A stretch of DNA of 8,354 bases, taken from positions 1-8,354 of the forward strand of contig JALNYB010000058.1 in NCBI GenBank assembly GCA_023230065.1, given 5' to 3'. Every line of letters starts with the position of its first letter. Positions within the stretch are counted from its first letter, which is position 1. The notes beneath the pieces are model-generated. The model was not told the DNA's origin, searched no databases, and was given only the letters and a program-made list of their open reading frames with translations. The DNA comes from Candidatus Methanomethylophilaceae archaeon. Its GTDB lineage: Archaea > Thermoplasmatota > Thermoplasmata > Methanomassiliicoccales > Methanomethylophilaceae. Positions 1 through 4,649 of the stretch are shown in pieces. Both the position numbers and the translations under genes were made by a program.

Positions 1-666
1 TCGGCGCACTCGATACCGATGCACCCGATGGATTCCGAAGGGGAGTTCGTCACTCCCACGGGCGCGGCCATAGTGGCCGCCGTCAGGACCGAGAAGGGAA
101 TGCCGAAGGCACATACGGTGGTGAGGACCGGAATGGGTTCCGGAAAGAGGGTCACGGACAGGTCCGGCATACTGAGGGCGTTCATCATCGAGGAGAGACC
201 CGTTCCCAACAGGATATGGAAGCTCGAATGCAACATCGACGACTGCAGCGGAGAGGCCCTGGGATACACCATGGACCGTCTGATGGAGACGGGCGCGAGG
301 GATGTTCATTTCATTCCGGTGTATATGAAGAAGAATCGTCCCGCATATCTGCTGGAGGTCATATGTTCGGAGGATTCCGTAGAGGATATGGAGCGCGTGA
401 TCTTCGGCGAGACCACCACCATAGGGATAAGGCGCGCGGAGATGATCGGAACCTCCCTGAAGAGAAGGGCCGAAGAGGTCGACACCCCGTACGGGAAAGT
501 CCTGGTCAAAGTCTGTGATTTCGAAGGTTCGAAGCGTTTCTATCCTGAATATGAAAGTCTGAAGGAGATCTGCAAGAGATTCGGCATTCCGTATCAGGAA
601 GCGTACAGGACCGTTCAGAATTCCTGCTGCGAACGTTTCGATACCGGAAGTTCTCAAAAACAATGA
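1..666 (+). CDS. larC: LarC, nickel-insertion protein for the nickel-pincer nucleotide (5'-truncated by window)
   Basis: LarC family (DUF111) proteins insert nickel into pyridinium-3,5-bisthiocarboxylate mononucleotide in a CTP-dependent reaction in the cytoplasm, giving the cofactor of lactate racemase (LarA) and related enzymes. The frame is open to the left edge, so the ATG at 19 is internal and the N-terminal part lies outside the window. Family landmarks appear in the expected order: GEFVTPTGAA, a glycine-rich GMGSGKR, the core NIDDCSGEALGY, PVYMKKNRPAYLLEV, FGETTTIGIRR, TPYGKVLVKV and PEYESLKEIC. In lactobacilli larC is made through a programmed frameshift; here the C-terminal half is one continuous frame. 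The last 15 residues or so (NSCCERF and beyond) lack family character, and the reading frame one base over stays open and protein-like to 730, so the 3' end may be altered. No larA, larB or larE is visible. The family call is firm; the physiological client is unknown. Confidence 0.92.
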   Translation, partial: SAHSIPMHPMDSEGEFVTPTGAAIVAAVRTEKGMPKAHTVVRTGMGSGKRVTDRSGILRAFIIEERPVPNRIWKLECNIDDCSGEALGYTMDRLMETGARDVHFIPVYMKKNRPAYLLEVICSEDSVEDMERVIFGETTTIGIRRAEMIGTSLKRRAEEVDTPYGKVLVKVCDFEGSKRFYPEYESLKEICKRFGIPYQEAYRTVQNSCCERFDTGSSQKQ

Positions 667-775
667 TGTTCCACTGACATCGGCGATCGTATTCTCCGCC
701 GTGATCAGAAAGATAGAACGATACGGTTGATGAATTTGTGCAATACGTTGCATTCACTGCTTCGTAGAGGCGGTC

Positions 776-856
776 ATGTTCGGGAAGATCGGCATCTTCG
801 GATCCTTCAGATACAATAACGAAGGACGTGAGTGCGATACTGCATGGCCAGAATGA
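776..856 (+). CDS. Possible 26-residue small ORF or gene start remnant
   Basis: An ATG at 776 follows a GAGG Shine-Dalgarno-like motif (767-770) with five bases between, and opens a 26-residue frame beginning MFGKIGIFGSFRYNNEG. Third codon positions are mostly G or C in the first dozen codons, as in the real genes nearby. No family is recognised. It could be the start of a gene that was later broken, a leader peptide, or chance. The opposite strand also reads plausibly over the same bases, so the strand is not settled. Confidence 0.2.
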   Translation: MFGKIGIFGSFRYNNEGRECDTAWPE

Positions 857-914
857 CCATTGCCTTGATGTTCATGTTCTTCGCCTCAGCATTCTCTCTT
901 TGCGTCTGTTCTGA

Positions 915-1136
915 TTATCTTTCCCTGGATGCATACGATCTGCGGATACTGTTTCCTTCACAGAATTTGCAGTCTCCTTTGCATTCGGCAGGGTTGCATG
1001 AAGCGTTTGGTTTTGCCAGGGAATCGGTGATCATCTCCTCTATCGCCGGCATTATGACTTCGCTGAGCAGTTCGGCGAAGATCTCTTCGGGAAGATATTC
1101 GGTATTATCGCCTGAGCTCGATAGATGATTCTGAAA
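915..1136 (-). pseudogene. Gene remnant with C-terminal cysteine cluster (possible Fe-S nuclease tail)
   Basis: Minus-strand frame from just after a TGA at 1137-1139 to a TAA at 915-917. The translation has an amphipathic helical part (PEEIFAELLSEVIMPAIEEM) followed by a cysteine cluster C-x4-C-x3-C-x2-C, in CNPAECKGDCKFCEGNSIRR. The arrangement recalls the C-terminal Fe-S tails of Cas4/AddB-type PD-(D/E)XK nucleases, where a last Cys usually follows the CxxC by about six residues; here that position is Arg (NSIRR). The only in-frame ATG, at 1050-1052, would give 45 residues and would start inside the helix, with no clear ribosome binding site. In the same frame upstream, past the TGA, another ATG-started stretch exists, so an internal stop may have split one gene. 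That it is coding is moderately supported; the nuclease link is only a resemblance. Confidence 0.4.
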
Positions 1137-1200
1137 TCAGACTAATTTGACAGTTGAGCATTCGCTGATCGTTCTGCATTTTTCATCATGTTCTTCCTGT

Positions 1201-1248
1201 CGTTCGGGTCTTTCCAGGGGCATTCAGCCCCAGGAAACACCCGAAACG
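1201..1248. repeat. Long imperfect inverted repeat / stem-loop
   Basis: Arms 1201-1221 and 1227-1248 enclose a 5-base loop (attca). From the outside in, the pairs are CGTT/AACG, a one-base bulge (A1244-A1246 against two T), CGGGT/ACCCG, a C-C mismatch, TTTCC/GGAAA, an A-A mismatch and GGGGC/GCCCC. That is 19 base pairs in a 48-base element. It lies in non-coding or degenerate sequence, so it is unlikely to be a by-product of coding constraint. It has no T-run on either side and is not a classical terminator. Possible roles are a structured RNA, a protein-binding site, or a mobile-element remnant. Confidence 0.65.
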
Positions 1249-1362
1249 ACCACCACATCCCTCAGAATACGAGAGTTCAGGCTAAATCAAAATAAACTTC
1301 ACAATGACCGTGGGATAAGGGCCATTATAGGTGCCATTTTCAGCCGTAATTCCCGGATGACG

Positions 1363-1388
1363 AGCTACAATCATGTAGCTATATTTTT
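1363..1388 (+). terminator. Hairpin followed by T-run, terminator-like
   Basis: A perfect 7-bp stem, AGCTACA (1363-1369) with TGTAGCT (1374-1380), has a 4-base loop (ATCA) and is followed by atattttt (1381-1388). On the plus strand this resembles an intrinsic terminator, and archaeal termination also favours T-rich sequence. No certain plus-strand gene ends just upstream, so it may end a non-coding transcript that includes the hairpin at 1201-1248. Confidence 0.35.
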
Positions 1389-1402
1389 CTGAGCAGATCT
1401 TG

Positions 1403-1421
1403 TTTATAAAGCATTTATATA
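1403..1421. promoter_or_regulatory. Tandem TATA-box-like sequences
   Basis: TTTATAAA (1403-1410, self-complementary) and TTTATATA (1414-1421) sit close together in an AT-rich stretch. Both match the archaeal TATA-box consensus and can be read on either strand. On the minus strand they would fire towards the 1201-1248 hairpin, with a start expected near 1390. No gene is clearly served. Confidence 0.25.
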
Positions 1422-1706
1422 GCGAATATAACGTGAATTCGGCACTTTGTCCTCGATTATCCCGCAAATCACATAGCGTCCGCTGAGAACACGCCCGATA
1501 TCTGCAGGATATCGTGAGAATATGCGGTCCACGTCGACGCCCGGGACCTTGGAGCGATCCGGGAACATACCGATGAGCACATCGTCGCCTTCGGAGAACT
1601 CCTCGTCCTTGCCACGGTCGTGCAAGATCGTCAGCGGTAGCTTTCTCCAGAAAGATTCTGCACCGGAAGAAAAAGCAAGGAATCGCGAGAAAGATCGCGA
1701 ATGTTC
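1404..1706 (-). pseudogene. Protein-like remnant of unknown family
   Basis: A minus-strand frame is open from after a TGA (1707-1709) to a TAA at 1404. It contains a stretch rich in G/C-ending codons that reads like a real globular protein: LPLTILHDRGKDEEFSEG, GDDVLIGMFPDRSKVPGVDV, then RYVICGIIEDKV. There is no upstream ATG; the first candidate starts are a TTG at 1625 and an internal ATG. A neighbouring minus frame encodes a hydrophobic, signal- or membrane-like segment (MRTFAIFLAIPCFFF) just upstream, which suggests that a frameshift near 1660-1690 separated an N-terminal hydrophobic segment from this body. The last dozen residues run into AT-rich promoter-like sequence and may not be native. 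I do not recognise the family. Confidence 0.4.
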
Positions 1707-1856
1707 TCATAGGAACGTCAAAAATCAGGGCCGAAACCCTCATCGAAAAACAATCTCGGAAGTGCTTAACTTCGCATGATTTAAAAGTCAATCAGTACTC
1801 TGGGGCGTTAAATAATAGCAGGTTCGTGATATTCAACATTATTACGCCTCTAATGT

Positions 1857-1883
1857 GAGGGGGCCCGGTATGGGGCCTTCCTC
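1857..1883. repeat. GC-rich hairpin downstream of the DUF3800 gene
   Basis: GAGG (1857-1860) pairs with CCTC (1880-1883) and GGCCC (1862-1866) with GGGCC (1873-1877), with a small internal loop and a 6-base apical loop. It lies about 70 bases past the DUF3800 stop, counted along the minus strand. It could be that gene's terminator, although no U-tract follows. It shares the core TGGGGCCT (1871-1878), in inverted orientation, with the hairpin at 2806-2847 on the other side of the gene. Confidence 0.4.
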
Positions 1884-1950
1884 GTTCAAAGCAGACTCAT
1901 CAATGGACGTTTATGGATTGGTGCCCGTTTCCTTTCTCAAACATCTTTGT

Positions 1951-2739
1951 TTATGTTCTGCCATTGTTTTGGGGGAACAAATGATTGAGGCCCAGAGTCT
2001 TCCACCCAACGCCATCTGTTCCTTTATTTGATTTAGCAAGCATAGGATAGAGATATTCTTTAAACGCCTGGGATTTCCTTTCGTCGGCATCAGTGAATTT
2101 TCCCATTGCAATGTGGTTTAGTGCAAAGTTGGAAAAAATGTCAGCTATTTGCAATTCAACCCAATCGTGGGATAGCGCTCCAAGAATTTTGGGAATTATT
2201 TGCATGTTCAACGATTTGTTATTGTGAGGGTTTACATAATTTGAGGTTACAGCGCTAAAGTCGATCAGCTCGCTTACATCTGAAAGATCCCATATCAGCT
2301 GGTATATGCAGGAATCATCACTATGTAAATTCACATATCCTGACACTCTTTCCAACAGGAGCTCTCTTGTGATGTCTTTTGCCTGCAGTCCTTTCGGGTT
2401 TGACGGTACAAATGTTCTTACAGATCCTTGAGCATAGCTTCTATCTGTCGCCGTTATCCAGGCTGTCATGTCATATTTCCTCATCAGATTAGATATTTCA
2501 ATTGCAGCATCCTCTTCTGTTTTTCCATCCAGTAGATGTTTCGGCACAGTGCTCCCTTTGAATTCCTCCAAAGGATTCCTCATCAATTTTTCTTTCATTT
2601 TTTGAAAATCATCCGTTAGAGTGCCATGAGTATATAGTGTGGACAAAATGCCAGCAGTCACCCACAGGCTATTTTTGTTCAATTTAATCGTTCCTGCACC
2701 GGATTCATCAATGAAAATAATCTTACATGTCAAATTCAC
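1951..2739 (-). CDS. DUF3800 domain protein
   Basis: 262 residues, a usual length for DUF3800. The family's N-terminal motif appears as IFIDESG (residues 8-14, with D11 and E12 as probable acidic active-site residues), followed by a hydrophobic strand (WVTAGIL), an EFKGS element, and near the C-terminus the hallmark LQIAD (196-200, D200) leading into a helix. DUF3800 proteins have a predicted RNase H-like fold, are widespread in mobile and defence regions, and lack a settled biochemical role. The start chosen is GTG at 2739: it precedes the first core strand, no Shine-Dalgarno motif lies before it, and a TATA-like box about 27 bases upstream predicts a leaderless transcript. The gene is AT-rich (2581-2640 has 18 G/C in 60 bases, against 39 in 60 at 3661-3720 in sbcD), which suggests acquisition by transfer. 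No cotranscribed partner is present; the hsdR remnant lies divergently upstream. Family call firm, function unknown. Confidence 0.9.
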   Translation of the reverse strand: MNLTCKIIFIDESGAGTIKLNKNSLWVTAGILSTLYTHGTLTDDFQKMKEKLMRNPLEEFKGSTVPKHLLDGKTEEDAAIEISNLMRKYDMTAWITATDRSYAQGSVRTFVPSNPKGLQAKDITRELLLERVSGYVNLHSDDSCIYQLIWDLSDVSELIDFSAVTSNYVNPHNNKSLNMQIIPKILGALSHDWVELQIADIFSNFALNHIAMGKFTDADERKSQAFKEYLYPMLAKSNKGTDGVGWKTLGLNHLFPQNNGRT

Positions 2740-2762
2740 AGTTTTGAAATGTGTTTCTTAGT

Positions 2763-2769
2763 TAATATA
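2763..2769 (-). promoter_or_regulatory. TATA box of the DUF3800 gene
   Basis: On the minus strand TATATTA is centred about 27 bases upstream of the GTG start at 2739. Archaeal TATA boxes sit about 26 bases before the transcription start, so transcription should begin at or next to the start codon, giving a leaderless mRNA. This agrees with the absence of a Shine-Dalgarno motif. No strong BRE purine element is seen next to it. Confidence 0.5.
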
Positions 2770-2805
2770 GCACAAGTTTTGAATAGTGTAAAAGCGTAGT
2801 AATAT

Positions 2806-2854
2806 CGGAGAGGGGAGAACGGGTTTTACCTGTTAGGCCCCACTCCGCATTTTT
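2806..2854 (+). terminator. Long GC-rich hairpin followed by T-run
   Basis: CGGAG (2806-2810) pairs with CTCCG (2843-2847), GGGG (2812-2815) with CCCC (2838-2841), and inside these AACGGG (2818-2823) pairs with CCTGTT (2829-2834, one G-T wobble) around a short tttta loop. TTTTT follows at 2850-2854. On the plus strand this has the form of an intrinsic terminator, yet no plus-strand gene lies upstream. It is upstream of the DUF3800 TATA box and so is not in that mRNA. It may instead be an element end or a structured RNA. Confidence 0.4.
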
Positions 2855-2958
2855 AGTTATTTTATGTTTTGTAACTCTGGTCTTGTAAGTCTAACACAAT
2901 CGAGGTGGAATTTTTTAATTTGCATATAGATGAATATTTCATTATATGCCGGTGACAG

Positions 2959-3067
2959 GAATACAAATCAGATTATTCCACATTGTATTCTGATGATTCT
3001 GAAAGGGTAATAATATTCAAGTCAATACCCTCTTCTCTGAATAAATAGTGTCAGATTATTCAAAGAG
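2959..3067. repeat. Cluster of short inverted and direct repeats
   Basis: GAATACAA (2959-2966) faces TTGTATTC (2983-2990) as a perfect 8-bp inverted repeat. TCAGATTATTC occurs twice in direct orientation, at 2968-2978 and 3051-3061. AGGGTA/TACCCT flank the middle part. CTCT plus GAATAA (3035-3044) pair with TTATTC and AGAG (3056-3067) across a two-base bulge. AT-rich sequence raises the chance of such matches, but the exact 11-base direct repeat and the density are notable. Confidence 0.45.
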
Positions 3068-3184
3068 CTATATGTTTTTCCAATACTGGCGTATCTGACG
3101 ATGGGAGACCTTTATTCTATTGCAACGTCGTCTTTAATCCTACTATTCGCTGAAACAGCTGTTTTTGATTGAAAAAAGGGCCCA

Positions 3185-3474
3185 ATGACGATCGAAGGGC
3201 CTCGAGATGAGAAGGCATACACCGAATTTCAAACGCGCAGGGATTTGATCGATAAAGCGTTAGAGAGGTTGAATTGGGCAAGGAATGTAGACTGGGGGAC
3301 GAATTGGAACTCCGGGGGATGCCGAATCATTCCGAGGTCGGTTATGCTGACTATGTGCTGTTCGGTGACCTTCCCGAACTCTTACCCAAAGGTAATGCCA
3401 TCGTTAACATCGCACCGCATCCTAACTACCAAAAACCAATACGTCCGGACATCTGGACGATAACAAAACAATAA
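3185..3474 (+). pseudogene. Type I restriction subunit R (HsdR) N-terminal remnant, frameshifted
   Basis: The first frame, from ATG 3185, gives an N-terminus typical of HsdR/DEAD-helicase type I restriction subunits (FQTRRDLIDKALERLNW, residues 15-31). At a run of five G (3294-3298) the homology moves to the next frame, which continues with LELRGMPN (to about 3327) and GYADYVLFGD (3340-3369), the usual HSDR_N sequence just before the nuclease strand carrying the EAK-type catalytic motif. That motif and everything after it, including the helicase motor domains, are absent; the frame ends at 3472-3474 with a tail I do not recognise. A full HsdR is about 800-1000 residues. HsdR cleaves unmodified DNA together with HsdM and HsdS, neither of which is present, so this is a dead fragment. 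One missing G, or two extra, explains the frameshift, but the truncation is independent of it. A 12-base palindrome lies 20 bases upstream of the ATG. Confidence 0.7.
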
Positions 3475-3490
3475 GAAAAACGAATACCGG

Positions 3491-3519
3491 TTAATTAGTT
3501 GAAACGACGTTCCGGAACG
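3491..3519 (+). promoter_or_regulatory. Candidate sbcDC promoter with 12-base palindrome
   Basis: A TATA-like TTAATTAG (3491-3498) lies about 31 bases before the sbcD ATG, predicting a very short leader. Between the two sits the perfect palindrome CGTTCCGGAACG (3508-3519), five bases before the start codon. A protein bound there would block initiation, so it is a candidate operator. The TATA match is weak, and a perfect 12-mer palindrome can occur by chance once or twice in 8 kb. Confidence 0.3.
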
Positions 3520-3524
3520 ATCAT

Positions 3525-4649
3525 ATGAAATTCGTCCATATCGCAGACCTCCACATCGGAAAGAAGCTCAAGGAGATGAACCTGGAGGAGGACCAGAGGT
3601 TCATCCTGGAGCAGATCGCAACCATAGTAAAGAACGAGCATGCGGACGCCGTCCTCATCGCCGGAGACGTCTACGACAGCGGATCGCCCAACGGCGAGTC
3701 CTCGTTGCTGCTGGACGGATTCCTGACCGATCTGCTCAAATCCGGAATAGAAATATTCATGATAAGCGGGAACCACGACTCCCCCGAGAAGCTGAGCTTC
3801 GGCAGCAGGATCTTCGACCGTGCCGGACTGCACATATGCGGCGTATTCGACGGTAAGCTCGATAAGTTCACATTTGACAAGAACAGCGAATCCGTGGACG
3901 TGTTCATGCTCCCCTTCATAAGACCGATCAACGTCTCCAAGATCCACAAGGACGAGAAGATATCGTCCTTCGGCGATGCGGTGAACTCTGCGATATCCCA
4001 TACGGACCTATCGGGAGATAACAAGAAGATATTGATAACGCACCAGTTCGTCGGCGGGATATCGTCGCCTCAGCTGTCCGATTCCGAGTCCGCCTATGTC
4101 GGCACTGCGGAGATGATCCCGTTCACGCTGTTCGACCGTTTCGACTATGTGGCGCTGGGGCACCTTCACATCCCCCAGTCGGTCGGAAGGGATACTGTCC
4201 GTTACAGCGGGTCCCCTATGAAATATTCGACGTCGGAATGCTCCAAGGACAAATCGGTTACACTGATAGACGTTGGCGACGGCGTGGCCGTCACGGAAGT
4301 GCCGTTGAGGCCCCTGAGGGACCTGAAGGTCATCACAGGTCCGTTAGACCGGCTACTGGCCGAAGGGAAGCGCTCCGAGAACAAGGACGACTTCTACCAC
4401 GTAAGGCTGGAGGACGACCCGCTGGACCCTATGCAGAAGCTCAGGGACGTCTATCCCAACGTGATCTCGCTCGAGATACTCCCGAAAGGTTACGGCAGTA
4501 CCGAGGAGATAGACGAGGAGCGCTTCGAGAAGATAGACGTCGAGGAGCAGTTCGACGAGTTCTTCAGGTCTAGGATGTCCGGGAAGGATATGTCGGAAGA
4601 GCAGAAAAAAGTTGTACGAAATTCCATGCAAGATGCGGGGCTGATCTGA
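3525..4649 (+). CDS. sbcD: SbcD, Mre11-type nuclease subunit of SbcCD
   Basis: 374 residues, close to the usual SbcD length. SbcD/Mre11 is a Mn-dependent metallophosphoesterase with exonuclease and endonuclease activity, acting with SbcC on double-strand ends, hairpins and blocked ends. All phosphoesterase motifs are present: DLHIG (D8, H10), GDVYD (D48), GNHDS (N83, H84), ITHQF (H173) and GHLHIPQ (H213, H215), followed by the SGSPMKYS segment common in SbcD. The C-terminal third (from about 260) matches the SbcD capping region, and the acidic, helical last 60 residues probably bind the base of the SbcC coiled coil. The ATG at 3525 puts the first strand (KFVHIADLH) at the N-terminus as in relatives. 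No strong Shine-Dalgarno motif is seen, so initiation may be near-leaderless. It is followed directly by sbcC with stop and start sharing one base (TGATG). The gene appears intact and functional. Confidence 0.97.
   Translation: MKFVHIADLHIGKKLKEMNLEEDQRFILEQIATIVKNEHADAVLIAGDVYDSGSPNGESSLLLDGFLTDLLKSGIEIFMISGNHDSPEKLSFGSRIFDRAGLHICGVFDGKLDKFTFDKNSESVDVFMLPFIRPINVSKIHKDEKISSFGDAVNSAISHTDLSGDNKKILITHQFVGGISSPQLSDSESAYVGTAEMIPFTLFDRFDYVALGHLHIPQSVGRDTVRYSGSPMKYSTSECSKDKSVTLIDVGDGVAVTEVPLRPLRDLKVITGPLDRLLAEGKRSENKDDFYHVRLEDDPLDPMQKLRDVYPNVISLEILPKGYGSTEEIDEERFEKIDVEEQFDEFFRSRMSGKDMSEEQKKVVRNSMQDAGLI

Larger units (their letters stand above)
667..1790. other. Degenerate intergenic region with gene fragments
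   Basis: About 1.1 kb between larC and the DUF3800 island has no convincing intact gene. Open frames are short, and several of them read like protein for 25 to 100 residues before a stop or frame change, mainly on the minus strand (915-1136, 1404-1706, and a signal-peptide-like piece starting at 875). The region also carries the hairpins at 1201-1248 and 1363-1388 and AT-rich TATA-like sequence at 1403-1421. This pattern suggests accumulated remnants of two or more former genes, or a region encoding structured RNA. The longer plus-strand ORFs here (832-1128, 1147-1392, 1522-1779) have low-complexity translations rich in Ser, Arg and Cys and look like antisense shadows. Confidence 0.5.
2740..3184. 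other. AT-rich divergent intergenic spacer
   Basis: This 445-base stretch between the divergent DUF3800 gene and the hsdR remnant has no supportable coding sequence; the best ATG frame (from 2930) gives only 26 residues. It holds the DUF3800 TATA box, the hairpin at 2806-2847, a group of inverted and direct repeats at 2959-3067, and a 12-base palindrome at 3153-3164. Confidence 0.6.

Noticed and set aside
832..1128. 98-residue plus-strand ORF with a hydrophobic N-terminus that looks like a signal peptide.
   Set aside because: It is the complement of the cysteine-cluster remnant, and its Ser/Ile/Leu-rich translation is typical of an antisense shadow.
1137..1139. In-frame TGA in the cysteine-cluster frame as a possible selenocysteine codon.
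   Set aside because: No selenoprotein context or SECIS-like element is visible, and the surrounding frames are degenerate; a disabling stop is the simpler reading.
1142..1258. Minus-strand mini-ORF starting MWWSFRVFPG and ending at a TAG (1142-1144), which might be read through as pyrrolysine.
   Set aside because: Its first half lies in the long hairpin, so the reading is constrained by the palindrome; it has no ribosome binding site at a proper distance, and read-through would add only about 30 residues of no known family.
1282..1791. 169-residue minus-strand ORF.
   Set aside because: Only its first hydrophobic part is plausible; the rest is Arg-rich antisense-like translation that conflicts with the better frame at 1404-1706.
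1796..1857. Stem GGCGT...AATAAT with ATTATTACGCC and an internal GGTTCG, which briefly suggested a tRNA T-arm.
   Set aside because: No acceptor, D or anticodon arms can be formed; no tRNA or rRNA was found anywhere in the window.
2902..2932. GAGGTG motif (2902-2907) followed by short frames, including a 26-residue one from 2930.
   Set aside because: Spacing from the motif to the ATG is about 22 bases, and other nearby frames stop within 16 residues; no coding signal.
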